Shown here: positions 27,461 through 36,137 of the stretch, piece by piece
Layout of the letters: the number at the start of each line of letters is the position of its first letter
Numbering within the stretch: position 1 is the first letter of the stretch
From: Paenibacillus rhizosphaerae
GTDB taxonomy: Bacteria > Bacillota > Bacilli > Paenibacillales > Paenibacillaceae
DNA: 64,000 bases
Assembly: GCF_014192015.1 (NCBI RefSeq)
Contig: NZ_JACHXJ010000002.1
Coordinates: forward strand, 1,178,001 to 1,242,000
Direction: 5' to 3'
The notes under the pieces: generated by a model
Told to the model about the DNA's origin: nothing
The model's database searches: none
Seen by the model: the letters and a program-made list of their open reading frames with translations, nothing else
Translations under genes and position numbers: made by a program

Positions 27461-28252
27461 TTACACCTCCACTTTTCCCTTTTTGACATGAAAAGAGCGG
27501 TCTTGGTAATGATTGATTAGGAATTCCTTTTGCTCGTTGTTAAAAAGCTTGTTGTTTTCCACGGTATTGATATACGAATCATACGCTGCAAATCCCCACA
27601 TGGAGGGCATAAACAGCAGCCATTGGATGTCAAGCACGGCCGTTGATTCGGTGATTTGACCGAGAAACAGGTAATGGACAGACAAAAGAAGCTTGGAGAA
27701 ATATATAAATAGGATCGTCCAAGTAAGTGCGAAAAACGCAGTGAGCAGGCGATGGATGTGCAGCTGCCCAAGTCCTGGCATAAATAAGGACCAGATGACC
27801 GACATGGCGGGTTGTCGTTTGTCCAAATAATTGATCTCCATCGCTCCGATAGCAAACGAGTTAAAAGGCGCACCTTCTTTTTCGGCGAGCAAATAAACTT
27901 TGTTCATATCGACCGATGTCCGGTAGCTGTCCCAAATGCCGAACAGATAGACCGGAATATACATGAGCATCCACCTGGGTTCGAGTACCTCTTTTGCTGC
28001 CTCAATATTTCCGCAAAACGAATGTACCATGGCCAGGTTGATTTTTGCGTTGGAATTGACAATCACTTCCCAGATAAACAAGGAGAGCCCACGTAAATAT
28101 TTGCTTAACAGGAGGTGCCCAAAACCCGGAAAAGCCGCAGACCACCAAGCAATGACATACGGATTGCGGATATGAAACTGGGTGGTGCCGGCAATGGAAA
28201 TATGGGCTTTGTAGCGGCGGAAGCCGTTTTCGACATTTCTGTAATTATCCAC
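27461..28252 (-). CDS. multi-pass membrane protein with internal duplication
   Basis: 263 aa. Two homologous halves are visible. The first contains WWSAAFPGFGHLLLSKYLRG and ends YLFGIWDSYRTSVDMNKVYL. The second contains IWSLFMPGLGQLHIHRLLTA and ends WGFAAYDSYINTVENNKLF. Each begins with a TM2-like PGxGxL motif and ends in a conserved WDSY/YDSY segment. Four or more membrane helices are expected. Not a recognised transporter. Overlaps the ribosome site of the next gene, so the two are coupled. Confidence 0.75.
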   Translation of the reverse strand: MDNYRNVENGFRRYKAHISIAGTTQFHIRNPYVIAWWSAAFPGFGHLLLSKYLRGLSLFIWEVIVNSNAKINLAMVHSFCGNIEAAKEVLEPRWMLMYIPVYLFGIWDSYRTSVDMNKVYLLAEKEGAPFNSFAIGAMEINYLDKRQPAMSVIWSLFMPGLGQLHIHRLLTAFFALTWTILFIYFSKLLLSVHYLFLGQITESTAVLDIQWLLFMPSMWGFAAYDSYINTVENNKLFNNEQKEFLINHYQDRSFHVKKGKVEV

Positions 28253-28274
28253 GAACGATCCTCCATAAACACAC

Positions 28275-28817
28275 TTAACGATTTGCTGATTGCTTCCTCA
28301 CGAGTTTCAGATTACAAACAAGAATTAAGAATATAAAGGGATATAACACAGCTGAATACCACAGCTTCCAACCGTTGTAATAAAAAAAGTCAGTCTGCAA
28401 GGTTAGCCATTCAAAGCTGACAGAAAATACTGACCATACAAAAATGTATATCATTTTGAACCGCATTCTCTTATGAAAAGGGAAAAAATTCAAGAACAGA
28501 AAGCTGACGGATGGGAAATACATGATAATCGCCAGCATTGACGGCCACTGGAAGCCAGGAGAAAGATAACCATAGAGATTATAATGCAGGTCGAATACCA
28601 CATCCGTTGTAAGACCGAATGCGTAGGCAAAAAAGGAAGTAGCGTAAATCTCGATCCTGCTTAAGTTTTTTGGGACGAAAAAAGATACAATGTCCAGGAT
28701 TAAAAAAAATACAAATACATAGACCATGTTTATTGACCACTTCCCATTTTGATGCGGCGCCGTTATGTGCCTGATTAGCATTATGGGATGATTAAGACGA
28801 TAATAAACCCCATTCAC
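28275..28817 (-). CDS. CBO0543-like integral membrane protein
   Basis: Up to 180 aa; the start is uncertain. The ATG at 28727 (MVYVFVFF) has a GGAAGTGG-like site and gives 150 aa. The first ATG at 28817 has none. About five membrane helices with the pattern FGLTTDVVFDLHYNLYGYL and a C-terminal WKLWYSAVLYPFIF typical of the sporeformer CBO0543 family, of unknown function. Lies 22 bases upstream of the duplicated membrane protein gene. Confidence 0.72.
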   Translation of the reverse strand: MNGVYYRLNHPIMLIRHITAPHQNGKWSINMVYVFVFFLILDIVSFFVPKNLSRIEIYATSFFAYAFGLTTDVVFDLHYNLYGYLSPGFQWPSMLAIIMYFPSVSFLFLNFFPFHKRMRFKMIYIFVWSVFSVSFEWLTLQTDFFYYNGWKLWYSAVLYPFIFLILVCNLKLVRKQSANR

Positions 28818-28827
28818 TGAAGAGATA

Positions 28828-28855
28828 AAAAAGCCCTTGGCGATGGTGCCAAGGA
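28828..28855 (-). terminator. terminator of the MFS gene at 28985
   Basis: On the minus strand CCTTGGC (28855-28849) pairs with GCCAAGG (28842-28836), then GC and a T6 run. The 130 bp between this and the MFS stop hold no other gene. Confidence 0.85.
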
Positions 28856-28984
28856 CTTATCCGATTTATCAACGGTGAAACCATTGGGATCCATTTCTGT
28901 TAGACAAACGAATGGGGGGTTAGATCTAGTGAGATGGGATGAAGCAAGCATGAATAACGTTCGCTCCCCAAAGAACTCCAGTTC

Positions 28985-30211
28985 CTACCCTTCTTCCGTC
29001 GAGTACGTCTTCAGGTTCCGAAGAACAGGGAAAAGCCAATACATCCAGATTACGGCAACGGCTAGGGTGCCAACGCCGCCGATGATGGTCGCCGGCACGG
29101 CTCCGACTAACCCGGCCATCGTACCGGATTCAAATTCGCCGAGCTGATTGGAAGTGCCGATGAACAGTGAGTTCACGGCATTGACCCGGCCCTGCATGTC
29201 TTGCGGCGTGTTCACCTGTACAAGCGTCGAACGGATCACGACGCTGACGACGTCGGCAGCGCCAGTGAGAAACAACGCAAAGAGCGAAAGCCAGATGTTG
29301 CGGGAGATACCAAACAGGATGGTCGCCAAGGCAAACACCACGAGTGAGGCAAACAGCGTTTTGCCAATGGCTTTCTCAATCGAAATACGCGTAAGAATCA
29401 GCGAAACGACGATCGCCCCGACGGCTGGTGCGGAGCGAAGCAGGCCGAGTCCGGTCGAACCGGTCTTCAGGATTTCGTCGGCAAAGATCGGCAGCAATGC
29501 CGTCGCGCCGCCGAGCAGAACGGCGAACAGATCGAGCGAGATGGTGCCCAGGATGATTTTACGGGCGAATACGAACCGGAGACCGCTGAAGAAGGTTTCG
29601 ATGCCGACGGAATCCAGCTTTTTCACGAAATGAACGGTCTTAACGAAGAAAATCAGTACGACGGATATAAGGAGCGCGACCAGCGTTGTTATGTAGGCGG
29701 TAGAGATGCCCCAGATCACGAGTAGGCCCCCGAGCGAAGGCCCGACGATCATCGCCGTTTGCATCCCCGAGGCGGACCAGGCGGCTGCCTGCGGCAGCTG
29801 CTCACGGTCAACGATATCCGGCACAAGGGCGGCGGAAGCCGGGCCTTCGAAGGTACGACAGGCGCCGAGAATGGCAGCGGCGATCAACAAATGGATGGAG
29901 GTGATCCAGCCCTCCAAGCTGCTGATGACGAGTAAGACGACGACAGCGCACTCCATGAGTTGGCAAAGATAGACGATGGTACGGCGATCATAGCGATCCG
30001 CCGTCTGCCCGGCCGGCAGCGTCAGCAGCAGCATAGGCACGAACTGGGCCAGGCCGACAAAGCCGAGCTGAAAGGCGCTGTCCGTCAGTGCGTACATCTG
30101 CCAGCCAATGACGACGGACAGAATTTGAAACGCGCTGGCCGAGAAAATCCGTGCGATCCATAAGCGCAAAAACGAGCGGTTATGGAGCACGGACGAAGTG
30201 TTTACATTCAA
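28985..30211 (-). CDS. MFS exporter of the MFS_3 (EntS/drug efflux) group
   Basis: 408 aa, TTG start behind AAAGGATG. Twelve membrane segments; motif A-like TADRYDRRTIVYLCQ between helices 2 and 3, and the sequence LAFPLAGxx-like opening of the MFS_3 group (FSASAFQILSVVIGWQMYALT). Likely exports a siderophore, macrolide-like drug or peptide. Its leader contains overlapping inverted repeats at 30251-30292 that suggest inducible control. Confidence 0.87.
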   Translation of the reverse strand: MNVNTSSVLHNRSFLRLWIARIFSASAFQILSVVIGWQMYALTDSAFQLGFVGLAQFVPMLLLTLPAGQTADRYDRRTIVYLCQLMECAVVVLLVISSLEGWITSIHLLIAAAILGACRTFEGPASAALVPDIVDREQLPQAAAWSASGMQTAMIVGPSLGGLLVIWGISTAYITTLVALLISVVLIFFVKTVHFVKKLDSVGIETFFSGLRFVFARKIILGTISLDLFAVLLGGATALLPIFADEILKTGSTGLGLLRSAPAVGAIVVSLILTRISIEKAIGKTLFASLVVFALATILFGISRNIWLSLFALFLTGAADVVSVVIRSTLVQVNTPQDMQGRVNAVNSLFIGTSNQLGEFESGTMAGLVGAVPATIIGGVGTLAVAVIWMYWLFPVLRNLKTYSTEEG

Positions 30212-30250
30212 TGCAAGTCATCCTTTCTTGGTGTAAAAAAATGCCGAACG

Positions 30251-30292
30251 CATAGTTTCGGTGAAGCGAAACTATGTATTTGTTTACATAGT
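30251..30292 (-). promoter_or_regulatory. overlapping alternative hairpins in the MFS leader
   Basis: CATAGTTTCG (30251-30260) pairs with CGAAACTATG (30267-30276). The same middle arm, read as ACTATGTA (30271-30278), also pairs with TACATAGT (30285-30292). The two structures exclude each other. On the minus strand a T7 run follows the first hairpin after ten bases. Either an attenuator or a double repressor operator. Confidence 0.6.
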
Positions 30293-30515
30293 GCTAATTC
30301 ATTTTATATGAAATGAAAAAAAGAAGGAAGGGAGGAGCAAAAAATCATCGTCTGAAATAGGAGATTACATAAGTGATCTTGTAGCGAAATTTTTGCGTTC
30401 TACGAAGCAGGACGTTTACATGAATTACCAAGTCTGCTCGGATTTCGCACGTGCTAAAATGGCGCTACAGTGATTCCTTTTCCTGTCACTTACACCTCAT
30501 CACACCTAAATAAAG

Positions 30516-30569
30516 TTTACAACTTGTTTACAACTTGGAGATAGGTTCGTGTGCCATTTCATCTATCAT
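30516..30569 (+). promoter_or_regulatory. tandem response-regulator boxes and -10 of the first two-component operon
   Basis: TTTACAACTTG occurs twice head-to-tail (30516-30526 and 30527-30537), one helical turn apart, with TATCAT (30564-30569) starting 27 bases after the second copy. No -35 hexamer is present, as in activator-dependent OmpR-type promoters. Confidence 0.75.
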
Positions 30570-30605
30570 CAAGGAGGAAGGAAATCATATCTGAGAGGTA
30601 TTGAA

Positions 30606-31265
30606 ATGGAAAAAATAATCATCATTGAAGATGACCCGGCGATTTCCGATCTGATCAAACTGAATCTTGAATTGGCAGGATACGATTGCCGGCAGGCTTA
30701 CAGCGGTCAAGAAGCGCAATGCATTCTCACAGATTTTTCGCCCGATTTGGTGCTGCTGGATATCTCTCTACCCGACATGGAGGGGTACGAGCTATTGGAC
30801 CGCTTCAAGAACAGCGAAGTGCCGGTGATTTTCCTGACGGCCCGAAGCGCCCTTATCGATAAGGTAAAAGGATTGAAGATGGGGGCCGATGACTATATCG
30901 TCAAGCCTTTTGAAGCAATGGAGCTGCTGGCCAGAATCGAAGCGGTGCTTCGCCGTTACGGCAGGAAAAGCGATCGCATGGATTTCGGGGGGCTCGAGAT
31001 TGATCTGGAGGAACGCACGGTCAAGCGAGATGGCTTCATCGTCGATCTTACGTTGAAAGAATACGAGCTGCTCCTGCTTCTCATCCACAACCGAAACAAA
31101 GCCCTGTCCAGGGAAAAAATTCTTGAACATGTCTGGGACTACGAGTATATCGGCGAGACGAGAACCGTCGATATTCATATCCAAAAAATACGCAAAAAGC
31201 TGGGGTGGGAAGACCGGATTAAGACCGTCTATAAATTCGGTTACCGGCTCGAGGTTCTCTCATGA
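30606..31265 (+). CDS. OmpR-family response regulator
   Basis: 219 aa from the ATG (MEKIIIIEDD) seven bases after GAGAGG; the open frame continues upstream without support. Receiver domain with acidic pair D9-D10, phosphoacceptor D52 in LLDISLPDM and Lys in IVKPFE, then a winged-helix C-terminal domain ending YKFGYRLEVLS. It should bind the TTTACAACTTG repeats in front of its own gene and before 32805. Overlaps the kinase gene by 4 bp (ATGA). Confidence 0.93.
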   Translation: MEKIIIIEDDPAISDLIKLNLELAGYDCRQAYSGQEAQCILTDFSPDLVLLDISLPDMEGYELLDRFKNSEVPVIFLTARSALIDKVKGLKMGADDYIVKPFEAMELLARIEAVLRRYGRKSDRMDFGGLEIDLEERTVKRDGFIVDLTLKEYELLLLLIHNRNKALSREKILEHVWDYEYIGETRTVDIHIQKIRKKLGWEDRIKTVYKFGYRLEVLS

Positions 31266-32701
31266 AGCTGTGGCTGAAAGTGTTCTGGTGCACCTTCCTT
31301 CTCTTTGAAGTGCTGTTTAATGCAGCTTCCTTTTACCTGATCCAGCATAATTTCAATCACAATCAGGTAAGGGAAGTCGATAGAGGTTTATCGGAGCAGC
31401 ATATAATAACCGCTCAAATCGAAACAGACTGGTCGTATATCAACAATTTGAACCAGCTGCTGAATACCACAAAAGAAGGTGTAGACGAGTTTTTGCAGCA
31501 TAACGCATCCAAGTACCTGAAATCCTTTGATCCGGGCAATGCATCTATTGAAATTAAGAACAATCGGAATCAAACGGTATTCACCAATTTATCCGAAACG
31601 GTTGCCGGCCCGAGACCTGAGCTTGAAGTAGAAGAGCCCGGGGACAGAAAATATATCATTCGCAGCTTCGGCCATAAGAGCGTTTTGTTTGTCGCCGGCG
31701 TGCTCACTCTGAGCGGGAGCGATTTTAAGCTCACATACAGCCTGGATTTGACCGGCATTTATGAGGATAAGAACGCGCAGATCCGAAATTTTATCAGAAT
31801 CAATATTGTCATTACCGTCGTCCTGGCTGCCGGCCTGTACGGATTGATTTGGTTTCTCACACGCTCCATCCGCATGCTCACCAGATCCGCACAGACGATA
31901 GCTTCGGGCCGGTATACGCATCGCGTTAACGTGATCTCGAGGGACGAGATTGGCCTGCTTGCGGAGCAGTTCAACAAAATGGCAGAGGCGATCGAGGAAA
32001 AAGTCAATGCGTTGGAGACGACCGACAGGAACAAGCAGCGGTTTATTCATTACTTGACGCATGAGTTAAAGACGCCGCTTACTTCCATTATCGGATACGC
32101 CGACTTGCTCAGAACGGCGACATTTAATGAAGAAGTGTTCTACAAGTCCCTCCATTATATATACAGCGAAGGAAAACGGCTGGAGAGCCTCGCTTTTAAA
32201 CTCATGGACCTCATTCTGTTCGAAAATAACGAACCCCGGATGACCGTCTGGGAGATGGAAACGGTACTTGAAGAGTCCGTGCAAACGATGAGACCGCAGC
32301 TGGAAAAGGCGCAGGTGGGTTTGTCCATGACCGTAGAAGCCATAAGACTGCCGATGGAAAAAGATTTGATCCAAATTCTATGCACCAATCTGATCGACAA
32401 TTCCATTAAAGCTTCGAATGCCGGAGACCGCATCCGTATCCGCGGGTACAAGACAAACGACCACCAATATGTCATCGAAGTGCAGGACGAAGGTATCGGG
32501 ATACCCGAACAGGATATCCCGAACGTGTTTGAGCCGTTTTTCAAGGTGGATCAAGCTCGCTCGCAGACGAACCGCGGCGCCGGATTGGGACTTGCTATTT
32601 GTGCCGAAATCGTCAGGCTGCATAAGGGTGAGCTCGACATTCAAAACCGCTTGAACGAAGGAACCGTCGTTCGGATCATCCTTCCCGGATCATACAACTA
32701 A
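31262..32701 (+). CDS. sensor histidine kinase with extracytoplasmic domain
   Basis: 479 aa. Membrane helices at about 6-26 and 178-200 enclose a sensor of about 150 residues outside the cell, followed by HAMP (about 200-252), HisKA with the phosphorylated His267 in LTHELKTPLTS, and an HATPase domain (LIDNSIKAS, DEGIGIPE, GAGLGLAI). The sensor has no family I can name. Partner of the regulator at 30606. Its last codons overlap the first copy of the regulator box that serves 32805. Confidence 0.93.
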   Translation: MKLWLKVFWCTFLLFEVLFNAASFYLIQHNFNHNQVREVDRGLSEQHIITAQIETDWSYINNLNQLLNTTKEGVDEFLQHNASKYLKSFDPGNASIEIKNNRNQTVFTNLSETVAGPRPELEVEEPGDRKYIIRSFGHKSVLFVAGVLTLSGSDFKLTYSLDLTGIYEDKNAQIRNFIRINIVITVVLAAGLYGLIWFLTRSIRMLTRSAQTIASGRYTHRVNVISRDEIGLLAEQFNKMAEAIEEKVNALETTDRNKQRFIHYLTHELKTPLTSIIGYADLLRTATFNEEVFYKSLHYIYSEGKRLESLAFKLMDLILFENNEPRMTVWEMETVLEESVQTMRPQLEKAQVGLSMTVEAIRLPMEKDLIQILCTNLIDNSIKASNAGDRIRIRGYKTNDHQYVIEVQDEGIGIPEQDIPNVFEPFFKVDQARSQTNRGAGLGLAICAEIVRLHKGELDIQNRLNEGTVVRIILPGSYN

Positions 32702-32744
32702 TTTACAACTTGCCGATAGTTATGAAATAAGGCGCTTTTATAAT
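32691..32744 (+). promoter_or_regulatory. response-regulator boxes and -10 before the secreted protein gene
   Basis: TTTACAACTTG (32702-32712) is identical to the boxes at 30516, and a degenerate copy sharing TACAACT lies exactly 11 bp upstream inside the kinase stop region. TATAAT (32739-32744) starts 27 bases after the box, the same geometry as at 30537/30564. Confidence 0.75.
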
Positions 32745-32804
32745 GAAAGTGCAAGTTGGAAATGCGCATCCCAACTGCAAATCTCAAATCCGGAGGCATA
32801 GAAC

Positions 32805-33617
32805 ATGAAACTTTTCGAAGCAGTCACAAGCAAAAAAATAACCGGTACCGTCCTGGCGTCGGCGCTCGTCATCGCCAGCTTCGGCACCATGACCGCATTT
32901 GCGGCAAAGGGAAGCGACGCCATTCCGAAAAATACGGTCATGACGGCGCCTGCACTGACTGACACGTCGGTTACATCATCGGACAAAGCCCAGGGAACGA
33001 TTGAATACGGTAAGACCACTTATTCGAGAACCGACGGCAGTCAGAACGTTACAATGGAACATTGGTATAATCCGCAAACGAAGGATTTCAGATCGGATGT
33101 AAGGGATTATTCAGCCGATCATCAGCTGCTGAGCTATAAAAGCACTTACTTTCTCAACGGCAACAACGTCATGGTCGTGATTCAGCGGGACCCAAACGGC
33201 GATCCCGTCAGCGGGAAAATGCTCAAGAGATCCGATGATCCAAAGCCTTTCGAACCGTCGGACAAAAAAAATCTCGGTTTTAGCGGCGTAAAGAACAATT
33301 ATAAAGCCAGCTATTGGACATCCGTCGGAACCGAGCAAACGCCCGGCGGGAAAACTCTGAATAAGCTTATGAGAGACAGCTATCAGTCCTATATTGACGA
33401 CAACACGCTGGCCAATATGCAGTACATTGTGTATGTAGATCAGAAATCCGGCTTTCCGGTCAAGGAAGAGCTTTATGAGGATTCCACCGGAACATTCAAG
33501 CTCTTCAGCAGCGATACAGAAGAATATCAATACGTATCGGATGACGGATCCATCTTCAATACAAGCGGGGTAACGCTTACCCCGGTCAAAACTTCCGCCG
33601 AAGTTGCAGCAAAATAA
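32805..33617 (+). CDS. secreted protein, target of the first two-component system
   Basis: 270 aa, RBS CGGAGG. A Sec signal peptide (KK then a hydrophobic run, cleavage near AFA-AKG at about residue 34) precedes a soluble domain rich in strands, with YVDQKSGFPVKEELYEDS near the end. That pattern recalls LolA-like folds but is not proof. No cysteines and no sortase signal, so it is probably released or loosely wall-bound. Its promoter carries the same tandem boxes as the regulator gene. Function unknown. Confidence 0.82.
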   Translation: MKLFEAVTSKKITGTVLASALVIASFGTMTAFAAKGSDAIPKNTVMTAPALTDTSVTSSDKAQGTIEYGKTTYSRTDGSQNVTMEHWYNPQTKDFRSDVRDYSADHQLLSYKSTYFLNGNNVMVVIQRDPNGDPVSGKMLKRSDDPKPFEPSDKKNLGFSGVKNNYKASYWTSVGTEQTPGGKTLNKLMRDSYQSYIDDNTLANMQYIVYVDQKSGFPVKEELYEDSTGTFKLFSSDTEEYQYVSDDGSIFNTSGVTLTPVKTSAEVAAK

Positions 33618-33654
33618 TCGGCTTACGGATTAGGCGCAAATTCTGTGTGACACT

Positions 33655-33686
33655 AAACAGCCCTCACCTAAAGGTGGGGGCTGTTT
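33655..33686 (+). terminator. long-stem terminator
   Basis: AAACAGCCCTCACC pairs with GGTGGGGGCTGTTT (one G-U pair) around a TAAA loop. The T tail is short (TTT). Confidence 0.75.
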
Positions 33687-33769
33687 ACGTGCTCTGGGAG
33701 GTGCTTAGTCCGGCGGATCAATGTACGTACAATTAGTTAAATGAAATCACGTGTTTGTTCGATCTGCCT

Positions 33770-33845
33770 GTAAGACTTTCTTAATCTTTTGTTAAGGGAA
33801 TCGCAAGGGGTTCGTTCTTGTATGGTTAGCATTATCCATTAAGAT
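33770..33845 (+). promoter_or_regulatory. possible OmpR-type repeats and promoter of the Met-rich lipoprotein
   Basis: Three elements spaced 11 bp apart, beginning GTAAG (33770), TTAAT (33781) and TTAAG (33792), with CTTT/TTTT centres, resemble PhoB/PhoP-type tandem sites. A promoter TTGTAT (33818-33823), 16-base spacer, TAAGAT (33840-33845) follows. They may be bound by the regulator encoded at 34306. Confidence 0.45.
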
Positions 33846-33888
33846 GATTGCATGCGGCGGAATATAAAACAAATCAGGAGGTAACAGG

Positions 33889-34185
33889 ATGAAGAAATTA
33901 TTTTGGTCCATAATGCTCATTGGAAGCGTCCTCTCTTTAAGTGCCTGCAGTTCTGGGGATAAGGATATGGGTAATCAGATGACGAGTGAAGGCAACCATG
34001 TTCAAAACGAAATGGGCGGAACCGACACAAAGGATATGATGGGCAGCCAGGATATGAAAGAAGAAAACATGAACAGTGAAGACACAAACATGATGGAACC
34101 ATCGCAAAAAGGGATGGGCACGGATCATAGTGACATGCCGGAGAAAGATGCGACGACAAACGGCATGGGCAAAGGCGGCATGTAG
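33889..34185 (+). CDS. methionine-rich lipoprotein
   Basis: 98 aa, RBS AGGAGG. Signal peptide with lipobox LSAC (lipidated Cys20). The mature part of 79 residues has 13 methionines and many Asp, Asn, Gly and Lys, with no further cysteine; motifs such as DMMGSQDM and TNMMEP recur. It is predicted to be disordered at the outer face of the membrane. Met-rich periplasmic peptides bind Cu/Ag or act as sacrificial oxidant sinks. Followed by a two-component system and a molybdo-oxidoreductase, which favours the oxidant idea. Confidence 0.82.
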   Translation: MKKLFWSIMLIGSVLSLSACSSGDKDMGNQMTSEGNHVQNEMGGTDTKDMMGSQDMKEENMNSEDTNMMEPSQKGMGTDHSDMPEKDATTNGMGKGGM

Positions 34186-34305
34186 AAAACCTATGAAAAA
34201 GTCGAAACGGGCGCAAGCGCAGGATAACCTTGTGCCTGTCCAAACGGCTGCGAATCACTTATAATCGAGCACAAATAAGGATGCAGCTTAATTGGAGGAA
34301 CCGAC

Positions 34306-35040
34306 ATGAGCGTGAACATTGTAGTAGCGGATGATGAACGTAATATTACCGATGTGTGTCAGCGGTATTTGGAGCGCGAGGGCTGGACCGTTTGGGTAGC
34401 GGAGGACGGCGAGGAGGCTATCAGGCTGTGGGAGGAACATCGTCCGGATTTGCTGGTGCTTGATCTGATGATGCCCAAGCTTGGCGGACTAGACATCTGC
34501 GACCGGGTACGTCAAACCGATGAAACCCCGATCATCATGCTCACGGCACGGGGTGAAGAGGCCGACCGGCTGCTGGGTCTTACGATGGGTGCCGATGACT
34601 ATATGACGAAACCGTTTAGTCCCAGAGAGCTGGTACTTCGTGTCAAAAATATTTTAAGAAGGGCGGGTATACACTCGGGAACCGCCACAAAGGGAATGCA
34701 ATCAAACAACGGCAACGGGCCTGATTTGACGATCGAGTTTGAAGGGCTTGCGATTTTCCCGCAAGAAAGACGGGTGACCGTCTGGGGGGAAGAAGTAGAG
34801 CTGACCGCCAAGGAATTCGATCTCCTTCATTTACTTGCCGAATACCCCGGCAAAGTGTTCTCACGAAGCCAGGTCCTTAGTCAACTATGGGATGTTGCTT
34901 ATGATGGGGACACGACTACCGTGACGGTTCATATTCGCCGTCTTCGGGAAAAGATTGAAGCAAACCCCTCTGACCCTGTATGGATCAAGACAGTATGGGG
35001 AATTGGATATAAGCTGGAAGGCAAGGGATCGGACCGATGA
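34306..35040 (+). CDS. OmpR-family response regulator
   Basis: 244 aa, RBS GGAGG. Receiver with D9-D10, phosphoacceptor D53 in VLDLMMPKLGG and K in MTKPFS; a longer than usual linker (residues about 120-140, Asn/Gly-rich) leads to a winged helix with VTVHIRRLREKIE and WGIGYKLEG. Overlaps the kinase gene by 4 bp. Possible targets are the lipoprotein gene upstream and the oxidoreductase downstream. Confidence 0.93.
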   Translation: MSVNIVVADDERNITDVCQRYLEREGWTVWVAEDGEEAIRLWEEHRPDLLVLDLMMPKLGGLDICDRVRQTDETPIIMLTARGEEADRLLGLTMGADDYMTKPFSPRELVLRVKNILRRAGIHSGTATKGMQSNNGNGPDLTIEFEGLAIFPQERRVTVWGEEVELTAKEFDLLHLLAEYPGKVFSRSQVLSQLWDVAYDGDTTTVTVHIRRLREKIEANPSDPVWIKTVWGIGYKLEGKGSDR

Positions 35041-36107
35041 AGCTGCGCACCTGGTTATGGCTTGCGAATGCAATCAGCATCGCCTGCATAATTTTTTTAC
35101 TGACGGCGTTCTACCGTTACATGCTGCTGAGTATGGAGCAGTTTCTGTGGCTGACGGCGGCTACGATCGGAGCCGGAGCCGCATCCGCACTGCTGCATTT
35201 CGTACTGGTCCGCCCCCTGGAAGCTTCGGTAAAGCGGCTCGGCGAAGGTGCGGGGAGGATTGCCGCCGGCGACCTGAAGGCCCGGGTTCCCCAAACGGGA
35301 TTGAAGGAATTTAAGCAACTTGCAGAGCAGTTTAATCATATGGGAAGCAGTCTTGAGGAGAGCTTCCGCCAGATAAGGGCGGCCGAATCAGCGCAGCGGG
35401 AGCTTGTGGCGAACATGGCGCATGATTTAAGAACCCCGCTCGCCTCCGTCCAGTCTTATGCGGAGGCACTGGAGGATGGCGTTATCCAAGACGAGGAGAC
35501 CTTCCGCAACTACCTTTCCACCATTCGCTCGGAGACCGTAAGGCTTGGGGAGTTGATCCAGGATATATTTGAATTGTCAACGCTTGACGCGGGGAGGCGC
35601 GGAACGGGTGCAGAGCGGTTGTCGATTGCCGAGGACGTCCTCGTGGAGCTTCTGGTGAGATTCACCATGCCGATGGAAGCGAAATCGCTTCAGCTTAAGG
35701 TGAAGCTCCCCGAGCAGCCGCTCCGTATTCGGATCGCACCGCAGCATCTAGAACGAATATTGCAGAACCTGCTTGAAAATGCCGTCAGGCACTCCCCCCG
35801 TCACGGTCTGATTATGATTGAAGCCGAGCAAACAGGGGAACTAGACGGATACATGGTCAAGTTTACCGTGTCGGATGAGGGTGAAGGAATTGCGGATGAA
35901 GAGAAGGAACGGGTTTTTGACCGGTTCTATCGTTCGGACCGCTCACGAAGCAGGGAAGGTGGAGGAGCGGGACTCGGCTTGTCGATTGCCAAACGCATGG
36001 TTGAGCAGTACGGAGGTCAAATCGGCGTTAGAGATAACGGGCTTCAGGGAAGCGCGTTCTGGTTTACCGTGTGTCCGGATTCTGATCGATTAACGGCATG
36101 TGAATGA
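35037..36107 (+). CDS. short-loop sensor histidine kinase
   Basis: 356 aa. Two membrane helices (about 6-24 and 36-58) are joined by only some ten extracellular residues, so the protein has no periplasmic-type sensor domain. It resembles intramembrane-sensing kinases that read the state of the membrane or of a partner protein. HAMP follows, then HisKA with His129 in MAHDLRTPLAS, and HATPase motifs (LLENAVRHS, DEGEGIAD, GGAGLGLSI). Translationally coupled to the regulator and 30 bp ahead of the oxidoreductase. Confidence 0.92.
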   Translation: MKLRTWLWLANAISIACIIFLLTAFYRYMLLSMEQFLWLTAATIGAGAASALLHFVLVRPLEASVKRLGEGAGRIAAGDLKARVPQTGLKEFKQLAEQFNHMGSSLEESFRQIRAAESAQRELVANMAHDLRTPLASVQSYAEALEDGVIQDEETFRNYLSTIRSETVRLGELIQDIFELSTLDAGRRGTGAERLSIAEDVLVELLVRFTMPMEAKSLQLKVKLPEQPLRIRIAPQHLERILQNLLENAVRHSPRHGLIMIEAEQTGELDGYMVKFTVSDEGEGIADEEKERVFDRFYRSDRSRSREGGGAGLGLSIAKRMVEQYGGQIGVRDNGLQGSAFWFTVCPDSDRLTACE

Positions 36108-36137
36108 AACCCGCGATGCGGAAAGGCGGAAGCAAGC

